Source: Streptomyces ureilyticus (GTDB lineage: Bacteria > Actinomycetota > Actinomycetes > Streptomycetales > Streptomycetaceae). Taken from it: a stretch of DNA of 61,584 bases. Positions 44,169-52,791 of this stretch are shown piece after piece (the first letter of the stretch is position 1; the number at the start of each line of letters is the position of its first letter). The position numbers were made by a program, and so were the translations under genes. The stretch covers positions 1 to 61,584 of the forward strand of contig NZ_JAAKZX010000032.1 in NCBI RefSeq assembly GCF_011045025.1, written 5' to 3'. The notes under the pieces were generated by a model. It saw only the letters and a list, made by a program, of their open reading frames with translations. It had not been told where the DNA came from and ran no database searches.

Positions 44169-45402
44169 GCCTTTCTGCGGTGGATTGGTGTCGCTTCATC
44201 AGTTCGGACAGCGGGAGGTCTTCGGAGGCGGCTTCATCCCCGGTCATGGCGGCCCGTGCCGTGACGAGTTGCCGGGCGGCCGTGAAATCCCGCGGCCGGT
44301 TGACCGCGTGCAGGCCGGTGATGATGCCGTTGCGCAGATACACCACGCTGAAGGAGTTCGATGACGGGTCGCCGCGGACGACATCTGTGTCGCCGGTCTG
44401 CGGCAGGCCGGCCATCTGGATCTTGTGGTCGTACTGATCGGACCAGAACCAGGGCGCCGTAAAACGCTCGGTCGGCTTTCCGCACAAGGTCCGGGCCGCG
44501 GTTCTGGCCTGGTCAGTGGCGTTCTGAACGGATTCGAGGCGTACGCTGCGGCCGAGGAAACCGTGCCACTGTCGCGTGCAGTCGCCCGCGGCGACGATGT
44601 CGGGGTCCGCGGTCCGGGCCACGGCGTCGACCAGGACACCGTCGTCGACGGCCAGTCCCGCGGTGGCGGCGAGGGTGTCGTTCGGAGCGATCCCCACGCC
44701 AGTCAGGATCAGGTCGGCTCTGACCACGGTGTCATCGCTGAGTTCCGCAAGGAGGGCTCCGTCGCGCTGGGCGACGCTGCGCACGGACACGCTTGTGCGC
44801 AGATCGACACCGTGATTGCGGTGCTCGCGTTCGACGAAGGCGGAGACGGCCGGTGGGCACGTCCGGGCCAGGACTCGCGGCTGGGCCTCTACGAGCGTCA
44901 CTGCGATCCCCATGTCGGTCGCGGCGGCCGCCGTCTCCAGGCCGATGAATCCGCCACCGACGATCAGTAGGGTGCCACCGGACTGCAGTTCCTGCCGCAG
45001 CGCGATCGCGTCGTCGAGGTGATGCAGAGTCCTGCCTGGGACGTGGCCGGAGCCGAATCGGAGAGGACGCGGACTGCCACCGGTGGTGAGAGCCAGCTTG
45101 TCGTAGCGCAGCGTGCGCCCGTCGGCCAAGGCGACGGATCGTGTCCGGCGGTCAATCCCGACCGCGGCAGTGTCGAGTTCGACCTCGATGCCGGCGTTGG
45201 TGTAGGCGTCCAGGGCGCGAATCCGCAGTGCCACCTGATCGACTTTGCCGTGCAGGAACGCCTTGGACAGCGGCGGGCGCTGGTAGGGCAGGTGGGGTTC
45301 GGCCCCGACCAGCAGGATCCGGTCGCTGAAACCGTTCTGCCGCAGCGCCACGGCCAGTTCCGAGCCGGCCTGTCCCGCACCGACGATGACGACGGTCTTC
45401 AC
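44161..45402 (-). CDS. FAD-dependent ferredoxin reductase
   Basis: 413 residues from GTG 45402, overlapping the P450 stop (GTGA). FAD loop VVIVGAGQAGSELAVALRQ, NADH loop LLIVGGGFIGLETAAAA, and the third FAD motif DIVAAGDCTRQW: the layout of putidaredoxin/rhodocoxin-reductase proteins. It passes electrons from NAD(P)H to the ferredoxin. An earlier in-frame start would extend into the P450 gene and is unlikely. Confidence 0.9.
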   Translation of the reverse strand: MKTVVIVGAGQAGSELAVALRQNGFSDRILLVGAEPHLPYQRPPLSKAFLHGKVDQVALRIRALDAYTNAGIEVELDTAAVGIDRRTRSVALADGRTLRYDKLALTTGGSPRPLRFGSGHVPGRTLHHLDDAIALRQELQSGGTLLIVGGGFIGLETAAAATDMGIAVTLVEAQPRVLARTCPPAVSAFVEREHRNHGVDLRTSVSVRSVAQRDGALLAELSDDTVVRADLILTGVGIAPNDTLAATAGLAVDDGVLVDAVARTADPDIVAAGDCTRQWHGFLGRSVRLESVQNATDQARTAARTLCGKPTERFTAPWFWSDQYDHKIQMAGLPQTGDTDVVRGDPSSNSFSVVYLRNGIITGLHAVNRPRDFTAARQLVTARAAMTGDEAASEDLPLSELMKRHQSTAERRA

Positions 45403-46688
45403 CGGTGCACCCGTCGGATGGTGACCGGCAACGCCGTCAGCTGCCGCATCAGGGAGTGGGCCGCCCATTCGTGATCGTCCCCGACCAGTGCGATATCGAC
45501 ATCGGGCGCGGTCAGCGCGGTCACGGCGATCTCAGTGAGCATCCGGGCCACGTTCCTGCCTGGGCACAGATGGACACCGCCGCCGAAGGTCGCGCCGTGC
45601 TGGATCTGCCGGGTCAGCCGGTAGCTGTCGGGGTCGTCGAAGACCTCGGGATCGCGATTGGCCGCGGCCCACATCATGAGGACCGGTGTGCCGGCGGGGA
45701 CGGAGACGCCGTTGTACTCGACGTCCTGCAGCGTCAGTCGCTGACTGAGCATCAGCGGGGACTCCAGACGTGTGCCCTCGTAGAAGGCACTGGTGACCAA
45801 CGCCGGGTCGGCACGGACCTGTTCCAGGGCCGTCCCGTCGCTCAGTATCCGGAAGACCACGTTCTCGATCGCCACACCGATCGTGTGGAAGCCGTCGAAG
45901 AAGTTCGAGGCCACCAACGAGCCGATGTCCTCCGGCTTGCCCTCCATGTCGATCGTGGTGAGTTCGGCCGCCATGTCGTCGAGAAGCGCGTTGCCTCCGT
46001 CCGACCAGGCCTTCCGAACGGCTTCTCCGACCACGTCCATGTACGTCGCCGCAGCAGAGAACAGGCGCTGCGACTGCTCGGGCGTGCGGGTGAGCAGGAA
46101 CGTCAGGCTCATCTGCTCCATGAGGTGCTGGACGTGCGCCGCCTGGTCGCTGCTCAGCCCGAGTTGCTCGGCCCAGAAGCGGGTGACGAACCGCCCGGCG
46201 AACTCCCGGGAGAAGTCAGTCCGGTCGCGCCCGGCGCACTCCTCGACAAGTTCCTGTGCGAGGCGTGCGGCGGCGGGAGCGAAACGGAGGATGTTCCGGG
46301 GCAGCAGTTGCCGGACCAGGAGATTACGGTACGGCTGGTGCAGCGGAGGGTTGGAGGTGAACACCTGGTTCCGCAGGAACCTGCCGTACCCTTCGGTCTG
46401 TTCGGGATCCGGTTTGGTCACGGGCCCGGAGCCGAGATCCGCTTCGGTGGCCATCCACAAGACGATGTCCGCGGGCACGTTGCCCAACGCCGGATTCGCC
46501 GCAAGCGTTCTGGCGTCTTTGTTACGGAGCACGACGAGACTGTTCATCGGGCCCCGGAGAAAGTCGGTTCCTTCTCGGCCCCGCAACTCCCTTGCCGCTT
46601 CCACGAAGTTGCGTGAGAAATTGTCGAATGTGATGAAGTCCTCAATGGCGGGAAGATCTGCCACCGAAGTCAGCTGTGTGGAGGACAT
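45399..46688 (-). CDS. Class I cytochrome P450
   Basis: 429 residues from ATG 46688. ExxR in FYEGTRLES, heme loop FGGGVHLCPGRNVAR with the Cys. The I-helix reads FDGFHTIGVAIENVV: the usual acidic residue before the conserved Thr is His, which is uncommon and may alter oxygen activation. It has no membrane anchor, as in soluble bacterial P450s, and is followed by its reductase and ferredoxin. Preceded closely by a flavin oxidase and an MFS gene. Substrate unknown. Confidence 0.9.
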   Translation of the reverse strand: MSSTQLTSVADLPAIEDFITFDNFSRNFVEAARELRGREGTDFLRGPMNSLVVLRNKDARTLAANPALGNVPADIVLWMATEADLGSGPVTKPDPEQTEGYGRFLRNQVFTSNPPLHQPYRNLLVRQLLPRNILRFAPAAARLAQELVEECAGRDRTDFSREFAGRFVTRFWAEQLGLSSDQAAHVQHLMEQMSLTFLLTRTPEQSQRLFSAAATYMDVVGEAVRKAWSDGGNALLDDMAAELTTIDMEGKPEDIGSLVASNFFDGFHTIGVAIENVVFRILSDGTALEQVRADPALVTSAFYEGTRLESPLMLSQRLTLQDVEYNGVSVPAGTPVLMMWAAANRDPEVFDDPDSYRLTRQIQHGATFGGGVHLCPGRNVARMLTEIAVTALTAPDVDIALVGDDHEWAAHSLMRQLTALPVTIRRVHR

Positions 46689-46723
46689 GGGTTTAACTAC
46701 CACCTTTCTGCAATGAGGCCGGG

Positions 46724-48061
46724 TCAGTCGCCCAGGACTCGTCGAAGGTATGCGTTGCCGAAGCGCCGATCCGGATCGAGGCGGTCACGCAGTGCGGCGA
46801 ATTCACCGAAGCGCGGATACGCCACCGCGAAGTAGTCGGCGTCACGTGTGTGCAGCTTGCCCCAGTGCGGGCGTCCGCCGTGCGCGGTGAAAATGCGCTC
46901 CGCCGCGGCGAAGTACTCACGGAAAGGCATGCCCCGGTAGGTGTGGACGGCGATGTACCCGCTCTCACGGCCCCACGCCGTGGAGAGGGTGATGTCGTCC
47001 GCGGGTGCCGTACGCACTTCGACGGGAAAGCTGATCCGCAGATCCGAACGGTCAACCATGGCCTTCAACTCGCGCAGGGCGCCGATCAGTGCCTCGCACG
47101 GGAGGGCGTACTCCATCTCGATCATCTTCACCCGGCGGGGGGATGTGAAAACCTTGTACGGAATGTCCGTATAGCTGCGGGCGGAAAGAGCCCGGCTCGA
47201 CACCCTCGCCATGGCCGGGACGGCGGCGGGCACGGCCCGCCCCAGCGAGTTGGCTGCCTGGAAAACACCATTGGAGAGAAACTCGTCCTCGAACCAGCCT
47301 CTGAACCGGCCCATCGGGGCGAGCGGACCTGTGCTGCGGTTGTTTCGCAGGGTGTTGCAGTTTCCGGTGTGCGGGAACCAGTAGAACTCGAAGTGATCAT
47401 TGGCCGCGTGGAGTTCGTCGAAGGTCGCGGTGACCCTGTCGAACGTCATCGGTTCGTCGCGCGCGGTGAGAAGGAACAGTGGTTCCACCGCGAACGTGAT
47501 GGCACTGACAACCCCGAGCGCGCCCAGCCCGATGCGTGCAGCGGCGAACACGTCCGGGTTCTCCTTCTCGGAGCACGTGAGCAACGAGCCGTCCGCCGTC
47601 ACCAGTTCAAGGCCGCGTATCTGGGCCGCGATCGCTGCCGAGCTGCGGCCCGTGCCATGGGTGCCCGTACTGGTCGCGCCGGCGACGGTCTGCTCCATGA
47701 TGTCGCCCATGTTGGTGAGTGACAGGCCTTCCCGGGCCAGGGCGACGTTCAGGTCCCTGAGCCGTGTGCCCGCTTCCACGGTCACGGTTCCGGCCTCCCG
47801 GTCGATGGCGCGAATGCCGGTCAGGCGGTCAGGCCGTATCAGCACGCCCTCGGTCGCGGCAGCGGCGGTGAACGAGTGGCCGCTGCCGACGGGCTTCACC
47901 GCGAGTCCGTCCTCGGCTGCCCGACGTATGACGGCGCGGAGTTCCTCGACCGAAGCGGGCGTGGCTTCTCGAACGGGGCGGGCGGTGACGTTGCCCGCCC
48001 AGTTGTGCCAGGCCCTCGTGGCCGCTGTGTCCCGCGGGGCGCCGTAGGGGATCGTTTCCAT
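46724..48061 (-). CDS. FAD-linked oxidase of the aldonolactone oxidase family
   Basis: 445 residues; GGAAAGG lies 9 bases before the ATG. The FAD (PCMH) domain has KPVGSGHSFTAAA, whose His is covalently flavinylated in relatives, and GATSTGTHGTG. The C-terminal ALO domain ends with PHWGKLHTRDA, the conserved HWGK, and FGNAYLRRVLG. Family members oxidise sugar lactones, alditols or related alcohols with oxygen. It is fifth in a leftward operon, 36 bases before the P450 start. Confidence 0.85.
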   Translation of the reverse strand: METIPYGAPRDTAATRAWHNWAGNVTARPVREATPASVEELRAVIRRAAEDGLAVKPVGSGHSFTAAAATEGVLIRPDRLTGIRAIDREAGTVTVEAGTRLRDLNVALAREGLSLTNMGDIMEQTVAGATSTGTHGTGRSSAAIAAQIRGLELVTADGSLLTCSEKENPDVFAAARIGLGALGVVSAITFAVEPLFLLTARDEPMTFDRVTATFDELHAANDHFEFYWFPHTGNCNTLRNNRSTGPLAPMGRFRGWFEDEFLSNGVFQAANSLGRAVPAAVPAMARVSSRALSARSYTDIPYKVFTSPRRVKMIEMEYALPCEALIGALRELKAMVDRSDLRISFPVEVRTAPADDITLSTAWGRESGYIAVHTYRGMPFREYFAAAERIFTAHGGRPHWGKLHTRDADYFAVAYPRFGEFAALRDRLDPDRRFGNAYLRRVLGD

Positions 48062-48104
48062 GGCCTTTCACCTTTCCTCGGGGTGAAGTGGGGTCTCGGC
48101 ACCT

Positions 48105-49376
48105 CTAGCGGACGGACCGTACGCGGTACACGAGCAGGACTCCGAGGGCCGCGGTGGCGCCCACGAGGGCGAAGAGGACGGGGTAGCCGCGGCCGGAGGT
48201 GATGATGAGGCTGGCGATCAGTGGGGCCAGCGCGGGCGGCACCACCGAGCCGATGTTCATGATGCCGAGGTCCTGGGCCCGGCTGTCCGCGTCGGGCAGG
48301 ACCTGGGTGATCAGGGCCTGGTCGACGGACATGTAGGCGCCGAAGCCGGCGCCCATGATCGCGGATGCCACCAGGGTGACGGTGAGGTTCGGGAAGGCCG
48401 CCAGGAGGAAGCCCGCGATCGCTTGGAGCAGCGCCGTCAGTGCGACGAAGATGCGCCGTCTGCCCAGGCGGTCGGAGAGCACGCCGACGACGGAGGTGGC
48501 CAGGATGCCGGCCACGAGGTACAGGGCGGTGCAGGCCAGGAGGCTGCCCGCCGGGTCGGGGACCTTCAGGTCGTCGGTCAGGAAGTACAGGGTGTAGCAG
48601 ACCCCGAGCGAGTTCGCCAGATTGACCAGCAGCCGGCCGCCGAAGGCCCAGGCGAACTCCCGGTTGCGCAGCGAGTTGCCCATGGAGGCCAAGAGCGCAA
48701 GCAGACGCAGCGGGGGCTCGAAGCTGTGGGCGGGGTCGCGGTAGCGCGCCAGGAACGGCACTGCGCAGAGGATCAGCAGGGCCGCGATGACGAGGTATCC
48801 GCTTGCGGGGGAGAGTCCGAAAGCCGACACGAGGGCGATGCCGGCCACCACGCCGAGGGCCTGAGGGCCGTAGATCGCGCTGGAGACCATGCCGCGCTGG
48901 TTGACGGGCACGCGGTCGGCGATCATGGCGGTCAGTCCGGCAGTGGCCGCGCTGAGGCCGAGCATGCTGGCTGCCCAGGCAGCGGTCACTCCCGCGACGG
49001 TTGTCTGCTGTGCGGTCACGGCCAGCCCCGCGGCGAGCCACAGGGAACCGGCCGCGACCCAGAGTCTTCTGCGGCCGAAGCGGGAGCGGGAGCGGTCACA
49101 CAGCGCGCCGCAGAGCGGAAGGGCGAGGAGGGCGACGAGCCCGGAGACGGCGTTGACGACGGCGAAGTCGTGCACCTTCGATGACGGGTCGATCGCCTCC
49201 AGTTGCTGGGGCAGCAGCAGCTGGAGGGGGACGAGATTCGCCATCCAGTAGCCGAACCAGACCAGGCTGAACAGCGTGGTCCATGAGTGCGAAACGGGGT
49301 CGGTCGGCGCGTGGCCGGCGTCCGCCCCTGCGGTGCCTGCCGGCGCAAGGGCCGGATTGTGGAACTCCGTGGGCAT
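48105..49376 (-). CDS. MFS transporter
   Basis: 423 residues with ~12 hydrophobic segments. The MFS signature is present twice: GALCDRSRSRFGRRRLWV after helix 2 and GVLSDRLGRRRIFV after helix 8. A ~30-residue soluble N-terminus precedes helix 1. Complete. Its place between the PLP enzyme and flavin oxidase genes suggests uptake of the pathway substrate or export of a product. Confidence 0.87.
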   Translation of the reverse strand: MPTEFHNPALAPAGTAGADAGHAPTDPVSHSWTTLFSLVWFGYWMANLVPLQLLLPQQLEAIDPSSKVHDFAVVNAVSGLVALLALPLCGALCDRSRSRFGRRRLWVAAGSLWLAAGLAVTAQQTTVAGVTAAWAASMLGLSAATAGLTAMIADRVPVNQRGMVSSAIYGPQALGVVAGIALVSAFGLSPASGYLVIAALLILCAVPFLARYRDPAHSFEPPLRLLALLASMGNSLRNREFAWAFGGRLLVNLANSLGVCYTLYFLTDDLKVPDPAGSLLACTALYLVAGILATSVVGVLSDRLGRRRIFVALTALLQAIAGFLLAAFPNLTVTLVASAIMGAGFGAYMSVDQALITQVLPDADSRAQDLGIMNIGSVVPPALAPLIASLIITSGRGYPVLFALVGATAALGVLLVYRVRSVR

Positions 49377-49419
49377 CGGGCCTCCGAAGGGACGGACAGG
49401 AGCCTGAGCGGGGATGGGA

Positions 49420-50673
49420 TCAGAGGAAGGCGTGACCTTCGCCGCGGTAGGTCGTGACCTGCTCGACGATGTCGGCGCCCGACACCAGGTGAAGTGTGTT
49501 GACGCGTTCGCACAGTTCGCCCGCCTTGGCGTGGCGGAACCACACGTGCTCGCCCAGCCGCAGTCCGTGTGCCGCGTTGCCCAGGACCGGCGTCTGGACC
49601 TCTCCGGCCCCTTCCGTGGGGTTCATCCGCAGCCCTTGGGGCCAGCTCAGAGTGGGCTGCCGGTCCCGGCCCGGCGGGCCGGAAGCGATCCAGCCGCCGC
49701 CCAACACGGTGGCGATCTTCTCACTCGGGCGGCGTACGACGGACATGACGAAGTAGGCGGCGGGCCGGGGGCGGAAGCGTCGGTAGTAGTCGAACAGGCC
49801 CGGCCCGTACAGGCCCGACCCGGCGCCTATCTCCGTGATGACGTGTTCGGCGGCGGTCTGCTCGATGGAGCCCGTGCCACCGCCGTTGACGAACTCCAGC
49901 GGCGTGACGGCCTCGACGGCGGCGATGACTGCGGCACGCCGGTCGGCCAACTCGTGGGCGGACAGGCGCTGCATGGCGCGGATCGCGGCTCGTTTGAGGG
50001 GGGATCCGGGCTGGTTGTCGCCGAGCCCGGCGATCTGGCCCTCGTAGGACATGACCCCGGCCAGGTGGAATCCGGCGCGGTCCTGGAGGGCGCGGGCGAG
50101 TGCCACCGCTTGTCGCGGGGTGTGCACCGGGGAGCGGTACGGGCCCAGGTGGAGGCGGCCTCCGGCCAGTTCCAGCGAGGCGTCCAGATCGATGCAGACG
50201 CGGATGGGAGGCCGGGAGGCGCCGACCACCTCGTCGATGAAGTCCAGCTGACTGGTGGAGTCGATCATGAGGGTGATGCGGGAGGCCGCTCGCTCGTCCG
50301 CTGCGAGTTGCTTCAGGGCGGTGCGGTCCGTCGTGGGGTATCCGATGACGATGTCCGGGTGCTCCTCGGCCAGCCACAGCGCCTCGGGCAGGGTGAAGGC
50401 GAGAATGCCCTGGTATCCCTGCTGCTGGACGGCCCGGCGGATCAGCGTACGGCTGCGGAGCGATTTGCTGGCCAGGCGGATGGTTGCCTGCCCCGCCGTC
50501 CGGCGGGCCAGATCCGCAGCGTTGGCGTCGAAGGCATCGAGGTCCACCACGGCGAACGGCGGATCCAAGTGCTGGGTGGCCCGCTCCAGTTGGGCCATCC
50601 GGACCTCGCTGAAACCGGCCATGGCGGAGGCGGCCGATTTCACGTCCGGCCAGGACGCCACATGTGCGCTCAC
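49420..50673 (-). CDS. PLP-dependent alanine racemase/D-threonine aldolase-like enzyme
   Basis: 417 residues from GTG 50673 (GAAAGGG 7 bases upstream). The alanine-racemase TIM barrel has the PLP lysine in RLASKSLRSR after FAVVDLDAFDANAADL. Later come VCIDLDASLELAGGR and FVNGGGTGSIEQ, which bind phosphate. The C-terminal domain has GEHVWFRHAKAGELCERV, with a His and Cys placed as the metal ligands of D-serine dehydratase/D-threonine aldolase relatives. It may cleave or deaminate a beta-hydroxy amino acid. The role in the operon is not clear. Confidence 0.75.
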   Translation of the reverse strand: MSAHVASWPDVKSAASAMAGFSEVRMAQLERATQHLDPPFAVVDLDAFDANAADLARRTAGQATIRLASKSLRSRTLIRRAVQQQGYQGILAFTLPEALWLAEEHPDIVIGYPTTDRTALKQLAADERAASRITLMIDSTSQLDFIDEVVGASRPPIRVCIDLDASLELAGGRLHLGPYRSPVHTPRQAVALARALQDRAGFHLAGVMSYEGQIAGLGDNQPGSPLKRAAIRAMQRLSAHELADRRAAVIAAVEAVTPLEFVNGGGTGSIEQTAAEHVITEIGAGSGLYGPGLFDYYRRFRPRPAAYFVMSVVRRPSEKIATVLGGGWIASGPPGRDRQPTLSWPQGLRMNPTEGAGEVQTPVLGNAAHGLRLGEHVWFRHAKAGELCERVNTLHLVSGADIVEQVTTYRGEGHAFL

Positions 50674-50734
50674 ATCCGCACCCTTTCTCGGTAGTTCAGT
50701 GGACCGGCCCGGTAAGCGGCGGCCGGGAACCGCG

Positions 50735-51601
50735 TCAGACGGTCGAGCCGTCCGAAGGCCGCGCCGCGTCGGACCGGCGGCGGCCCGTGGGGGCGATGAT
50801 CCGCTCTCGTTGCTTTCTTCCCTTGGCCTCGGCGAGCGGGATCACCCACCGCATCAGGCGGGGGAAGACGCCGGCGATCCGCTGGACACGTCCGCCCAGG
50901 GGAGGGAACACCACCTCGACCGGCTTGGAGACGATCGCGTCGACGACGGTCTTGGCGATCTCCTCCGGTGCGTAGGACTTCTCGGCGAAGGAGATGGCGC
51001 AAGCGGGGTCGGCCAGTTCCTGCTCAAGCATGTCCGTGCGCGTGGACGGAGGATGAATGATCGTGAAGTCCAGTGGCCCGTCGCGTTCCTCCAGGGCCAC
51101 GCTGTGATGGAAGGCCCGCAGCCCGTGCTTCGAGCCGCAGTACGTCGCGTATCCGGGTAGCGGGAGGAACGACGTCATGCTGCAGACGGTGATGATGTGG
51201 CCGCGGCCCTGCACGGTCATCCGCTCGATCGCCGTGCAGGTGCCGGTGATGGCGCCGAGCAGGTTGACCTCCAGGATGTCGCGGTGCTGTTGGGGGCCGA
51301 GGTCACTTGCGTGACCGGTGTGGGTGATGCCGGCGTTGTTGACCAGCACGTCGACGGCTCCGAACGCGACCTCCGTTGCTTCGAAGGCCTTGACCCAAGC
51401 CGCCGGATTCCGGATGTCCAGGACACAGCCGGCGGCCCGGCTGCCCAGACTGAGCGCCCTGGCCTGTACGGCCTGTTCGTTGACATCGGACAGCATCACG
51501 CGGTGGCCGCGTGCGACCGCGGACTGCGCGATCGCGGCCCCGATGCCGGAGGCTGCGCCGGTGACGAGTAGCACCCGGCTGTTTTCAGACACTTCACTCA
51601 T
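50735..51601 (-). CDS. Short-chain dehydrogenase/reductase
   Basis: 288 residues from ATG 51601; an in-frame GTG at 51607 is nearer the AGGAG site and is an alternative. LLVTGAASGIGAAIA, an acidic residue in VMLSDVNE suggesting NAD, VLVNNAGITHTG, VCSMTSFLPL and the catalytic YCGSK. The C-terminal extension (~residues 225-288) is basic with a hydrophobic stretch (VFPRLMRWVIPLAEA), which may contact the membrane. Second gene of the leftward operon. Confidence 0.85.
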   Translation of the reverse strand: MSEVSENSRVLLVTGAASGIGAAIAQSAVARGHRVMLSDVNEQAVQARALSLGSRAAGCVLDIRNPAAWVKAFEATEVAFGAVDVLVNNAGITHTGHASDLGPQQHRDILEVNLLGAITGTCTAIERMTVQGRGHIITVCSMTSFLPLPGYATYCGSKHGLRAFHHSVALEERDGPLDFTIIHPPSTRTDMLEQELADPACAISFAEKSYAPEEIAKTVVDAIVSKPVEVVFPPLGGRVQRIAGVFPRLMRWVIPLAEAKGRKQRERIIAPTGRRRSDAARPSDGSTV

Positions 51602-51676
51602 GGCCACAGAGTCTCCTGGTCGCCTGTCCAAGTCAATCGTCCGACATGAGATTGTCCTTCCTCGTTACCTGGGGAT

Positions 51677-52648
51677 TCACAACCGGAGCATCTCGATGCG
51701 ACCGCCGTTCAGCTCTGCGGCTCGGACGGGATCGTCGGTCGGCACGGTCGCGGCAAACAGGGTGCGCCCGTCTTGACCTGCGACCAGGCAGCTCAGGGTG
51801 TTCTGGCTCGTCGTCACGCGGTCGAGGACGCGGCCCCCCTCGGCCACGCGGACACATTCGCCGCGCAGTGCGTTCGCGATCCACATCGTCTCGCCGTCGC
51901 TGTGCCAGGCGATGCCGTCGGGGGCGATCGGTGAAGCGGAGCGCTTGGCGATGGCTGGGCGGTCCAGCAGCGCCGAGATCCTGCGGGTGATCCGGCCGAG
52001 AAGACCCGGATGGTTCACCGCATGCCACAGGAACGGTGAGATCAGCGGGGCCCAGGGGCGTGGCTCCCCGAGCGTGCCGTCGGGGAGCACGGGGAATGCG
52101 GTGAGCCGCATGGCCAGGGTTTCGGCCGCCACCATGGTGGTGCCGTCGGCCGTCAGGACGCATCCGTTGGGGAAGAGCACCGGCGCGGTCACCCCGAGCA
52201 GGGTCCCGTCCGCAGCCAGGCACGCGATCGGCGCCTTCGTCGGGCCGGGCGGCGCGTAGAGCATGGCGTTGGCGTGCTCGCGGGCGAACGCGTGGTAGTC
52301 AAAGCCGAAGTTGCCCACGTATGCACGCCCGTGCGGGTCGACGAGCATGTCGTTGACCGGGCCGCCGACAAGGTGCCGCAGATCCGCGTGCTCGACGAGC
52401 TCGCCGTCTGCTTCCAGTCGGTACACGACGCCTCCGTCCATGGAGGCGACGAGCATGCGCCCGTCCGGAAGCCAGCCGAGTCCGCCGGCCCGGCCGGGAA
52501 CCTTGAGGACCGTCTCGGCCTCTCCCGTGCCGTCCCAGCGGTGCACCGTGCCGTGTGCCAGGTCGGAGAACCACAGGGCTCCCTGATGCCAGCGCAGTGA
52601 CTCGGGAACGCCGAAGCCGCTCAACGCGACTGATGTCGTCCGTTTCAT
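51677..52648 (-). CDS. SMP-30/gluconolactonase-like beta-propeller
   Basis: 323 residues; AAGGAG lies 8 bases before ATG 52648. Propeller repeats with family residues: the opening GVPESLRWHQGALWFSD (metal Glu), GPVNDMLVDPHGRAYVGN (Asn/Asp), LFPNGCVLTADGTTM and SPIAPDGIAWHSDGETM (Asp). Probably a metal-dependent lactonase. With the aldonolactone-type flavin oxidase three genes later it suggests a lactone intermediate. It is the first gene of the leftward operon, read from the operator at 52708-52741. Confidence 0.82.
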   Translation of the reverse strand: MKRTTSVALSGFGVPESLRWHQGALWFSDLAHGTVHRWDGTGEAETVLKVPGRAGGLGWLPDGRMLVASMDGGVVYRLEADGELVEHADLRHLVGGPVNDMLVDPHGRAYVGNFGFDYHAFAREHANAMLYAPPGPTKAPIACLAADGTLLGVTAPVLFPNGCVLTADGTTMVAAETLAMRLTAFPVLPDGTLGEPRPWAPLISPFLWHAVNHPGLLGRITRRISALLDRPAIAKRSASPIAPDGIAWHSDGETMWIANALRGECVRVAEGGRVLDRVTTSQNTLSCLVAGQDGRTLFAATVPTDDPVRAAELNGGRIEMLRL

Positions 52649-52707
52649 TCCAGCCGCTCCTTGGTGACGGGCCTTGGGCGTGGTATCTCTGCCGCAAAGC
52701 AAGTTGG

Positions 52708-52741
52708 TCATCCGTACAAGACACTTGACTTGTACGGGTGA
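52708..52741. promoter_or_regulatory. Operator between two divergent catabolic operons
   Basis: TCATCCGTACAAG (52708-52720) and CTTGTACGGGTGA (52729-52741) are inverted repeats with one mismatch and an 8-base centre, and contain ACTTGT-like promoter elements. The site lies between the SMP-30 gene (leftward operon of eight) and the ALDH gene (rightward operon). The TetR protein encoded at 57416-58054 is the nearest candidate regulator. Confidence 0.65.
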
Positions 52742-52791
52742 CCGTCTCATTCTGGGCAAACCGAAGTCAACGTTCCGGCAGGAGTTTTTCC

